Below, piece by piece: positions 8,789 to 15,016 of a stretch of 64,000 nt of DNA. The DNA lies in the NCBI GenBank assembly GCA_002356435.2, contig AP018040.2:1612001-1676000 (forward strand), in the 5' to 3' direction. The stretch's first letter is position 1. Each line of letters begins with the position of its first letter. The notes below the pieces were generated by a model. That model was not told the DNA's origin. It worked only from the letters and a program-made list of their open reading frames with translations, and made no database searches. This DNA is from Petrimonas sp. IBARAKI (GTDB lineage Bacteria; Bacteroidota; Bacteroidia; Bacteroidales; Dysgonomonadaceae). A program made the position numbers and the translations under genes.

Positions 8789-8801
8789 TTTTGTAAACAG
8801 T

Positions 8802-9001
8802 ATGAATGCATTAAAATTTACACCAGAACAGATGAGAAACGTAAAGTTAAGTTAAGTGATGAAACAAAAGAGTATTTGGTAGCGTACAAAGTAGCAGAAG
8901 AAGCAACAACTATTGTCATTGACCAGGTAAATGGGACCTGGGGAAAAACTCGAGAAGATGAACAAGGTGCGGGAGATAATAGAAGGATTAAATTTATCTG
9001 A
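8802..9001 (+). pseudogene. Small phage-control gene broken by a 5-bp duplication
   Basis: Starting at ATG 8802 the frame reads 17 residues (MNALKFTPEQMRNVKLS) and then a stop. The adjoining frame continues exactly where it stops (DETKEYLVAYKVAEEAT and on to 9001). At 8847-8856 the pentamer TTAAG occurs twice in tandem; removing one copy restores a single frame of 64 residues. I therefore read it as one gene interrupted by a tandem duplication. Function unknown; it sits opposite the repressor in the cro-like position. Confidence 0.45.
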
Positions 9002-9152
9002 TTATGTGAAAAAGGTATTCTTGTGGAGAATGAGCGGTGAAGGATGGGAGGATTGGCTAGGTGATGAAACCAACAAGGAACTGTTTGATGTTTTTTACAA
9101 AATCCGTGACATGGTCTGCGAGAAATTAAACGGGAAAACGATTTTTTTTTGA
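8958..9152 (+). CDS. Small hypothetical protein
   Basis: A 64-residue protein from ATG 8958 (MNKVREIIEGLNLSDYV), overlapping the end of the disrupted gene before it. It is mostly helical and has a Trp-rich middle (WRMSGEGWEDWLG). An in-frame ATG at 8931 would add nine residues. Not recognised. Confidence 0.4.
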   Translation: MNKVREIIEGLNLSDYVKKVFLWRMSGEGWEDWLGDETNKELFDVFYKIRDMVCEKLNGKTIFF

Positions 9153-9159
9153 AAAATGG

Positions 9160-9741
9160 CTAATCAAAATTGGTATAATTATCAGAGAAGTAAGTTGAAA
9201 TCTCATCAATAAGATTTGCATTTTTCTCTAATTCTGTAATCCTTACTAACATATAAGAGCTTGTGTCTTCGTTGTATATGTGCTCAAATGTTGTTTCTTT
9301 GAAGAATGTAAGCATTATACGTTTATAGACGCAGTATCGTTTTGTTTTACATTTAGGTTCATTTTCTGATTGAAAGTATTCCTGTTTATTATTATCCACT
9401 TTTCTTGACAATGTAGTATTGGATCCTATAAAACCAAAAGAAGCGCAATTATCATATGCATCAATTTCTGTCATGATATTGATACATGTAAATATAACTG
9501 GCCTTGCTTCATTATAATTAGTTTGAATGTTATATTTATTAGGATTTTTCTTATGGTCTCTCAAATGGAATTTAACACCGTAAAAATGATTCGGATATAT
9601 TTCAACATGAACACAATAGGTTTTATGTGTTTTGCTAGAAGTAAACGTATATAATAATTCAGGCACGTTTTGATTTGTGCCTGAATTAATTTTTGTGATA
9701 AACTTATGCTTATAACAATTAGAGGATATATTCGTATGCAT
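9160..9741 (-). CDS. Hypothetical protein
   Basis: A 193-residue soluble protein rich in Asn, Lys and Tyr, with scattered Cys and no signal peptide. Its start overlaps the end of the 53-residue ORF upstream (9719-9880) by 23 bp, suggesting a two-gene unit. The AT-rich composition resembles the abiH region. No family recognised; a defence or regulatory role is only a guess from position. Confidence 0.5.
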   Translation of the reverse strand: MHTNISSNCYKHKFITKINSGTNQNVPELLYTFTSSKTHKTYCVHVEIYPNHFYGVKFHLRDHKKNPNKYNIQTNYNEARPVIFTCINIMTEIDAYDNCASFGFIGSNTTLSRKVDNNKQEYFQSENEPKCKTKRYCVYKRIMLTFFKETTFEHIYNEDTSSYMLVRITELEKNANLIDEISTYFSDNYTNFD

Positions 9742-9880
9742 CTATCCTTAATCTTTTACGCTCTTCATCAGAAACCTTTTTAAACTCAATTAACCGATTT
9801 CCTTTAGGTGTAAACTTAATATTCATATCTGTCTTGGCAACATTTTTGAGTGAGTCTTTGCCATCTTTTAAAGTTCCCAT
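9719..9880 (-). CDS. Small basic hypothetical protein
   Basis: A 53-residue lysine-rich protein (MGTLKDGKDSLKNVAKTDM and so on) encoded just upstream of, and overlapping, the 193-residue gene. Its size and charge fit a small DNA- or partner-binding protein, such as an antitoxin, but no family motif is seen. Confidence 0.4.
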   Translation of the reverse strand: MGTLKDGKDSLKNVAKTDMNIKFTPKGNRLIEFKKVSDEERKRLRIDAYEYIL

Positions 9881-10307
9881 AATGTCATCTTTTTATAAAT
9901 TCAAATACAGATAATGATAAATCATTCAATCAACTATAAAATATAAATAGATAAAATGATTAAAGATCAGCGTTTAGAGAGCATTGTAAAACAGATAGTT
10001 GAGGATATTCATATTCTGTTTTCTTTTATTTGTATTTTGTTTATAGTCTTACAATGTCACTCCAAGAAGTACCTAATTACGTTGCAAAAGTACAATAAAT
10101 TTGTAATAATACAATTATATAACACGCTTTTTGTTGTTTTGTTCTTTATATTGTTAGTTTATATCATTCAGATATTCTTAATATTGCTAATATTCTTTAT
10201 GTTTTAGAACATATAACGTTTCATATAACTAATATTTTAAGTCTTGCCAATAAGGGTCTGTTCATTATACTATCAATATGACTACAAATTAAGAAAAAGT
10301 TTAATTT

Positions 10308-10553
10308 TTATTGAGAGTTAACACTAAGGCTTATTTTAGTTCCGCAGTTAGGACAATTGATAGTGGTTTGTTTTTGCTCAAAGAGTTCCGAAACATCAAT
10401 CTCAAGTAGGTTTGCCCACTTTTCAAGAGTTTCAATCGTTGGATTACCGTTTATTTGTGAAGATAAACTAACTCGATTAATTTCTAACATATCTGCAAAT
10501 TCGTTAATGCTGATATTTTTTTTCTTTAATACATCTTTAATAATTAATCCCAT
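10308..10553 (-). CDS. XRE-type repressor with C-terminal zinc knuckle
   Basis: An 81-residue protein with an N-terminal HTH (residues 5-60: LKKKNISINEFADMLEIN, LSSQINGNPTIETLEKWA) clearly related to the repressor at 8391. It ends with CPNCGTKI, a CxxC knuckle that could bind zinc with a partner subunit. It is transcribed away from the operon at 10725, whose upstream region carries three operator-like repeats. Confidence 0.8.
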   Translation of the reverse strand: MGLIIKDVLKKKNISINEFADMLEINRVSLSSQINGNPTIETLEKWANLLEIDVSELFEQKQTTINCPNCGTKISLSVNSQ

Positions 10554-10582
10554 AATTTATTTGTGATATTATAAGTTTTACG

Positions 10583-10590
10583 CAAAAATA
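10583..10590 (-). promoter_or_regulatory. Candidate -7 element for the second XRE gene
   Basis: On the minus strand this reads TATTTTTG, fitting TAnnTTTG, 29 bp before the start codon at 10553. No obvious -33 element. Confidence 0.35.
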
Positions 10591-10612
10591 CAGCTTTTTT
10601 TTGGATGTAGTG

Positions 10613-10692
10613 TTAAAGGCATACATTTTATAGTTAAAGTAGTTTAAAGCCTTACATTTAATTTGCTAATGTAATGTTTAAGTACTACATTT
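10613..10692. repeat. Three operator-like 16-bp direct repeats
   Basis: TTAAAGGCATACATTT (10613), TTAAAGCCTTACATTT (10644) and TTTAAGTACTACATTT (10677) are spaced 31 and 33 bp apart, about three helical turns, between the divergent XRE gene and the operon at 10725. The third repeat overlaps the promoter -7 element. This is the layout of a repressor operator set; the XRE protein at 10308 is the obvious candidate binder. Confidence 0.5.
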
Positions 10693-10693
10693 G
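10662..10693 (+). promoter_or_regulatory. Bacteroidota promoter for the 10725 operon
   Basis: TTTG at 10662-10665, a 20-bp spacer and TACATTTG at 10686-10693 give a full match to the TTTG / TAnnTTTG promoter pattern, 31 bp before the start codon. The -7 box lies inside an operator-like repeat. Confidence 0.65.
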
Positions 10694-10724
10694 TATTAGT
10701 TAATAATAACAAAACACTACAGAA

Positions 10725-11033
10725 ATGAAAACTAAAGTAAACAAATCAGACGTATTCAAAAGAGCTTGGAGAATGTTCAAAGACGTAACCCGTCCCGCAT
10801 TTCTTAACGCTTACGGAAGCTACTACTCATTGAAAGACTTTTCAGGATGCTTGGCGGCAGCTTGGGGTTTGGAAAAAGGAATTGCCGCTTTCAAGGAGCA
10901 AGAAAGGATTGAAGCCGAAAAAAAAGCCGAACAAGAGCGCATTCGACAAACTTGGAAAAGAGTAAACTTCACACCTAACTACGAATCAATGAACGCTTTT
11001 TATAGCCGTTCGGGTGCATACCACGGAGGTTAA
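10725..11033 (+). CDS. Hypothetical phage early protein
   Basis: A 102-residue protein with a charged helical middle (about residues 55-85, rich in Glu, Lys and Ala) and an aromatic, Gly-rich C-terminus. It is the first gene after a repressed-type promoter, so probably an early phage or element protein. No family recognised. Confidence 0.6.
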   Translation: MKTKVNKSDVFKRAWRMFKDVTRPAFLNAYGSYYSLKDFSGCLAAAWGLEKGIAAFKEQERIEAEKKAEQERIRQTWKRVNFTPNYESMNAFYSRSGAYHGG

Positions 11034-11054
11034 TCAACTTAAAAACTTATAACC

Positions 11055-11279
11055 ATGAACGAAAGAATGATCGCCATAATGGAAATGATGCAGAAGCAGA
11101 TTGTCCGCATCGACGCGCAGCAAGCGAACTACCAGCGTTATAAAGCTCGCTCGGTGTTCTACCGTGGAAAGAAAGATGATGACCGCCATAGCCACGAAAT
11201 GCAGATTAAGAAAATGGCTCTTTCGAGACTTGGAGCAGCTTACAACAAATGTCTAACCCAAATAAATAATCAGATATGA
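11055..11279 (+). CDS. Small hypothetical phage protein
   Basis: A 74-residue basic helical protein (MNERMIAIMEMMQKQIVRI at the start). Its stop overlaps the next start (ATGA, 11276-11279), so the two are translationally coupled. Not recognised. Confidence 0.55.
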   Translation: MNERMIAIMEMMQKQIVRIDAQQANYQRYKARSVFYRGKKDDDRHSHEMQIKKMALSRLGAAYNKCLTQINNQI

Positions 11280-11515
11280 AAGAAAAACTAATCAGCTTTC
11301 TGTCTCAATTAAGCGAAATGAACGATTATATTCAATCCTGTGAAGATGCAATGGTTCTGGTAGACCCGATCATCGAGAATAACATTCAGGAAGCAATGGG
11401 GAGCCTGAGCGATGCGGCCCACGCTATTTCCATCATTATCGGGCGCGAGACACTTAATGTTGGGTATTATGGAATGCCGACGTTTAACTTTGAGAAGAAA
11501 GGAGGCAAGTCATAA
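11276..11515 (+). CDS. Small hypothetical phage protein
   Basis: A 79-residue protein, helical in its first 60 residues, coupled to the previous gene by a 4-bp overlap and followed by a strong terminator. Not recognised. Confidence 0.55.
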   Translation: MKEKLISFLSQLSEMNDYIQSCEDAMVLVDPIIENNIQEAMGSLSDAAHAISIIIGRETLNVGYYGMPTFNFEKKGGKS

Positions 11516-11548
11516 ATGACTATATAAAAGTGTACGGCAAAATTTCTT

Positions 11549-11579
11549 AAAGGGGGTCACTTTGGGGAACCCCCTTTTT
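11549..11579 (+). terminator. Rho-independent terminator
   Basis: AAAGGGGG pairs with CCCCCTTT across a 13-nt loop, followed by a T run, 35 bp after the third small gene. Confidence 0.8.
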
Positions 11580-11687
11580 GTGTCTATATCATTATCCTGA
11601 AGAAATTTCAAGTTGAGTATATTTTTAAAATAGACCAATCCTCATGAGGAAAAAAACTATTTAAAATATCAACAAACTACTTGAATT

Positions 11688-12299
11688 ATGGGCATTAAAG
11701 AAGTTAAAAACTACATTACAAAGCGATATGATAGGTGGTTGGATTATTCCAAGTATTATTGTGTAATGCAAGGGATGGCCGGTGAAGAGGTAGACCTGTT
11801 AAATGAAGTGATGATAAGTCTATTGGAAAAGCCGGAAGAGAAGCTTTTAGAGCTTTACAACAAAAAACATAAACAATACCGTGAGCTGGATTACTTTGTT
11901 TTGAGAATGATCAAGATGAATGCCACATCAGATACGGCCCCATACCGGCATAAATATAAACCAATCCCGGTTGATGCTAATATCAATTATTCCCAGCTCG
12001 AGATCGAGGACCTTGCAGATGATGAAGAGGATAGGGCAGGGGAGATCTTGCGGAAAACGAGAATTATCCATGAAGCGATTGAAGATATAGAGCCTTATAC
12101 TGATCCGCTCGATATCGAAGCTTTTTGCTTTCGTTACTTTGATGGAGAACCCGGGGATAACTGGAAAGAGAGCGATATGAGCAGAAAGATATGTTATAAT
12201 CGTTCCCACCGGGCAAGAAGTTCAATAAAAACATTCGTGGAAAATTATGATACCAGGAGATTAAAGGTGAAATCGATTTGGTATAATTTTGCTGGATGA
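11688..12299 (+). CDS. Hypothetical phage protein, possible sigma-like/late regulator
   Basis: A 203-residue protein with an acidic middle (IEDLADDEEDRAGEI) and a C-terminal segment SDMSRKICYNRSHRARSSIK that looks like a helix-turn-helix recognition region. The length and C-terminal HTH recall sigma-70-like phage regulators of Bacteroidota, but no region 2 motif is clear. It has its own transcription unit between two terminators. Confidence 0.45.
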   Translation: MGIKEVKNYITKRYDRWLDYSKYYCVMQGMAGEEVDLLNEVMISLLEKPEEKLLELYNKKHKQYRELDYFVLRMIKMNATSDTAPYRHKYKPIPVDANINYSQLEIEDLADDEEDRAGEILRKTRIIHEAIEDIEPYTDPLDIEAFCFRYFDGEPGDNWKESDMSRKICYNRSHRARSSIKTFVENYDTRRLKVKSIWYNFAG

Positions 12300-12443
12300 T
12301 TAGTTAATTTAAATTCATAAGGATATCCACAAATAATTAATTTAATAAAGTTATGATCATGGCAAGGGCTAGGGTAGGAAACAAGATAATGGGTAGACAG
12401 TTTTAATTCTAATTTATTTTATCATGTTGATTTTATGGTTTGC

Positions 12444-12470
12444 CCCTCGTTCGTGTAGCGAGGGTTTTTT
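12444..12470 (+). terminator. Rho-independent terminator
   Basis: CCCTCG pairs with CGAGGG, loop TTCGTGTAG, followed by six T residues. Confidence 0.8.
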
Positions 12471-12576
12471 ATTGAATCCTTAAATGAGATTGATAATATG
12501 CAAATCTTTAATTTATGGACGAAAGAGACAGCAAATAGATATGTTTTATAACATATCTGAATTAAATATTAATTTA

Positions 12577-12584
12577 TAACTTTG
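12577..12584 (+). promoter_or_regulatory. Candidate -7 element of the ATPase/DUF4325 pair
   Basis: TAACTTTG fits TAnnTTTG, 20 bp before the TTG start at 12605. No clear -33 box. Confidence 0.4.
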
Positions 12585-12604
12585 TAGTCACAAATATAAT
12601 TGAT

Positions 12605-13453
12605 TTGGATATAATAATAAATAGACTAGGAGACTACAGCCATTTATTTGATTTATGTCATATTGAGTATATTGATGATGAGCAATTAGATATACATTTA
12701 AATTTGTCTTTTATAAATCCCCACGATGTTTTATTGCTAGCTCAATTGTCCATTTTCATAAAAAAGAAACATTTGCACATAAAGCGCATAAACATTCACG
12801 GGAGCGTTATTACAATTGATTATTTAAAGGATATCGGACTTATATCTTTTTTAAGAGCAAATTACCAGCAGCCTAGAACAATAAGTTTCATTAATAAACG
12901 GACTGCGATGCCCATCAGACGAGTAGAGCAATCATCGCTTGAGGAGTACGTTTATGAGACGTTGAAGTATATAGGCAATATATGTAGGGGAAAAGAACTT
13001 ACGATGTTATCCGTTGGTATTAAAGAATCTATAAATAACGTATACGATCATGCGGAATCAGAAATTGGTGCATATGTTTTTTGCCAGTATTATCCTAAAT
13101 TAAACGTTATAAGAGTTTGTGTGTCGGATTATGGTCAAGGTATACCAACTGTTGTGAGACGTAAATATCCTGATTTCTCTGATGGAGAGTGTTTACGATG
13201 GGCATTAACAGAGCACAATACCACTAAATCACTCCCAAGCAATGCGGGTATGGGTTTGTCTATAATTCGAAATTTTTCGAAAACAACCAGTGGTGAACTA
13301 ACAATTTGGACAGGTAATTGTTGTTATTTATGTAGGAGTGGTGGACAAGAAAGAATTATTAAAAATATCAGCGGATTTAAAGGTACTTTAATTGAGTTAG
13401 ATATACATGTAGATAGCTTAAATGACGAAGAGGATATTTCTGACACATTTTGA
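12605..13453 (+). CDS. GHKL-type ATPase with N-terminal STAS-like region
   Basis: A 282-residue protein with a TTG start; no upstream ATG is available. The N-terminal 90 residues have an alternating pattern (HDVLLLAQLSIFIKKK, YLKDIGLISFL) like STAS folds. The C-terminal half carries the GHKL ATP site: N box with Glu141 and Asn145 (KESINNVYDHA), G1 box at about 175 (DYGQGIP) and G2 box NAGMGLSIIR. There is no dimerisation/phosphoacceptor His domain, so it is not a sensor kinase; it resembles anti-sigma-type kinases. It is followed 28 bp later by a DUF4325-like partner. Confidence 0.7.
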   Translation: MDIIINRLGDYSHLFDLCHIEYIDDEQLDIHLNLSFINPHDVLLLAQLSIFIKKKHLHIKRINIHGSVITIDYLKDIGLISFLRANYQQPRTISFINKRTAMPIRRVEQSSLEEYVYETLKYIGNICRGKELTMLSVGIKESINNVYDHAESEIGAYVFCQYYPKLNVIRVCVSDYGQGIPTVVRRKYPDFSDGECLRWALTEHNTTKSLPSNAGMGLSIIRNFSKTTSGELTIWTGNCCYLCRSGGQERIIKNISGFKGTLIELDIHVDSLNDEEDISDTF

Positions 13454-13481
13454 AATTAAATTAATAAAGAAAGGTTTTACA

Positions 13482-13775
13482 ATGAATACGATTCAAATAA
13501 AAGCACATGTAGGGGGAACAAGTACCAATGACGAAGGATGCACTTTGAAATATTTATTGTTCCCTTATTTTAGAGATAATGTACCAGTAATGGTTTCGTT
13601 TAAGGGCACAACACCTATGTCATCTTCGTTTTTCAATTCTTCTTTTGGTGAATTAATTGATGAATTTGGCTATGATACCTTTAAAAGTGTAGTACTACCA
13701 AGAGATATAACTGCGTCTCACCTTAACTTAATAAAAATGTATATTAAGATGCATCAGCAAAATGAAACTGCTTAA
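13482..13775 (+). CDS. STAS-like DUF4325 domain protein
   Basis: A 97-residue protein. I take the ATG at 13482 with AAAGAAAGG upstream; the frame from 13422 would overlap the ATPase. The segment PVMVSFKGTTPMSSSFFNSS followed by FGELIDEFG and FKSVV matches the DUF4325/STAS-like pattern with its Ser-rich loop where anti-anti-sigma proteins are phosphorylated. Together with the preceding ATPase it may form a partner-switching pair; the target is unknown. Confidence 0.6.
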   Translation: MNTIQIKAHVGGTSTNDEGCTLKYLLFPYFRDNVPVMVSFKGTTPMSSSFFNSSFGELIDEFGYDTFKSVVLPRDITASHLNLIKMYIKMHQQNETA

Positions 13776-14109
13776 TGTTTAATTCATTATGCACTTCATG
13801 CGTGATTATCATGGCCAGGAGGTTGATTATGGCGGGCATTGCTTTAAGGTAATGTCCGTTTTTAATGGTAATAGAGAGATTAATGGAGGGTTGATGTCAT
13901 ATTTTGACTTAGCTTTTTTGCGCATGTTTTTTGAGAAATAGCTATCCTGAAAAGGAAAATCTGTAAAAACAGCGACAAGAGAGAGCAGTTCGAAAGGAAT
14001 ACTTTTTTGTTTCCAGAAAATAGATTGTCCATTATTTAGCGAATGACGCTACGGATGAATTTATAAACGCCTTAATTACAGAGGAAAATTTAGATAGGGA
14101 GAATTACCC
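13776..14109. other. Gap with degraded coding traces
   Basis: On the plus strand, 14024-14137 is open without a start codon and encodes about 37 protein-like residues (ANDATDEFINALITEENL), probably a gene tail. The rest contains no gene I can support. Confidence 0.35.
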
Positions 14110-14328
14110 CTATGTAAAATCAAGAGCGACATCTTGATGAAACCACGTACCAACCCCATTAATTGTTTTGATAAATTCCGACCTGTGGGATTTCCCCATA
14201 GCTTCCGACCTGTCAGATTTTCTGATAGCTAACAGAGTGTCAATAAATTGTGATGTACTTGGGAATCTTAACCATTCCGCCGGCTTCTTTCCAAATGTTT
14301 TTGCCATCTGAGTGGCATTAACCATCAC
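14110..14328 (-). pseudogene. Truncated KilA-N domain protein
   Basis: 72 residues starting MMVNATQMAKTFGKKPAEWL, with GTWFHQDVALDF near the end; both are diagnostic of KilA-N, a phage DNA-binding domain. The reading frame upstream continues the domain (TYEGSNITFWKGNNV) but has no start codon and runs into a stop. Downstream it ends right after the HQDVALDF motif instead of continuing to the usual 250 or more residues. Both ends are therefore missing. Confidence 0.7.
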
Positions 14329-14385
14329 ATTATTCCCTTTCCAGAAAGTAATATTAGATCCTTCATAGGTTAAAACAAATACTTC

Positions 14386-14545
14386 TTCATTTCCTCAATC
14401 GCTTCTTTCACACTTCGAACAATCACATACTTACTTCCGCAATTCTCAGCTTGTTTCTGGAACTCTTTTTATGTTTTATTTTTGCCGGATGAGATAATTA
14501 AATATGCCTATCTTTGGATCATAGAAAAGCCCGCAAAAGTATATT
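14386..14545 (-). pseudogene. VRR-NUC nuclease remnant
   Basis: Just upstream of the KilA-N fragment on the same strand, short frames broken by shifts read KEFQKQAENCGSKYVIVRSV then KEAIEEMKKYLF. This is typical of the C-terminus of VRR-NUC endonucleases found in phages. The catalytic part is missing or scrambled. Confidence 0.45.
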
Positions 14546-14565
14546 ATTTTTGTATTGTGTTACCA

Positions 14566-14630
14566 GTTTGTTGCCCGATCACCTAACAAACGGAGTTTTT
14601 ATTATGTATGTCAACTGGTTATGCCAGTTG
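14566..14630 (+). other. Two small hairpins after a TAnnTTTG box
   Basis: After TATTTTTG at 14545-14552 there are two stems: GTTTGTT/AACAAAC at 14566-14590, followed by GGAGTTTTT, and CAACTGG/CCAGTTG at 14612-14630. This could be a short transcript with terminator, but no -33 box is seen and the region is full of gene remnants. Confidence 0.25.
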
Positions 14631-14729
14631 TTTCACATTCTGTATCGGAAAGTAACTGTTAGTTGGTAAATAGTTAAAATAAATAGGACACAATTAATAC
14701 AGCACTTTTTAAGGTTATCATTAGAAGCA

Positions 14730-14737
14730 TAACTTTG
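14730..14737 (+). promoter_or_regulatory. Candidate -7 element of a short transcript
   Basis: TAACTTTG, 36 bp before a strong terminator. Any transcript would be about 65 nt long and non-coding. Confidence 0.4.
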
Positions 14738-14773
14738 CCATTTGCATAAATTGTTAACTTTCCATATAAGGAG

Positions 14774-14811
14774 AAACAGGGAAAAATAAAATCACATTTC
14801 CCTGTTTTTTT
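14774..14811 (+). terminator. Rho-independent terminator
   Basis: AAACAGGGAAA pairs with TTTCCCTGTTT and is followed by T residues; an 11-bp stem. Confidence 0.8.
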
Positions 14812-14834
14812 GCTTTATTATAACATTTTTTTTA

Positions 14835-14842
14835 TAATTTTG
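14835..14842 (+). promoter_or_regulatory. Candidate -7 element for the MACPF gene
   Basis: TAATTTTG, about 175 bp before the start codon, upstream of an internal terminator at 14926-14954. Confidence 0.4.
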
Positions 14843-14874
14843 AACCGACTTGAAACAAACTAACTGCTTTTGAA

Positions 14875-14919
14875 ATGGCTGATATAATGGAAGTTATTGA
14901 AAAAGAATGTGTTAATTGA
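14875..14919 (+). CDS. Possible 14-residue leader peptide
   Basis: ATG at 14875, stop at 14917-14919, ending 6 bp before the terminator stem. Its position between promoter and internal terminator suggests a leader peptide, but it may be chance. Confidence 0.2.
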   Translation: MADIMEVIEKECVN

Positions 14920-14925
14920 ATCTGG

Positions 14926-14954
14926 TTTGCCGAAAAAATCGGCAATCTTTTTTT
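14926..14954 (+). terminator. Terminator/attenuator in the MACPF leader
   Basis: TTGCCGA pairs with TCGGCAA around an A-rich loop, followed by TCTTTTTTT. It lies between the candidate promoter and the gene, so read-through would be needed to express the MACPF protein unless a promoter lies further downstream. Confidence 0.65.
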
Positions 14955-15016
14955 GTGCAAGATCTTTAAAGCTTTACAATACGCGTAATTTTCTTTAACA
15001 TATACAAATAACAACC

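Larger units (their letters stand above)
12300..12604. other. Gap with terminator and promoter
   Basis: Contains a 17-codon ORF at 12354-12407, probably not significant; the terminator at 12444-12470; and the -7 element at 12577-12584. Otherwise nothing seen. Confidence 0.5.

Noticed and set aside
9956-10207. 83-residue plus-strand frame with hydrophobic C-terminus
   Set aside because: It lies in very AT-rich DNA, its hydrophobic part is low-complexity Ile/Leu/Phe, and no ribosome site or family signal is visible. Probably a chance frame.
10613-10692. CRISPR-like spacing of repeats
   Set aside because: Only three short repeats, tied to a promoter; no spacers, leader or cas genes. Treated as operators.
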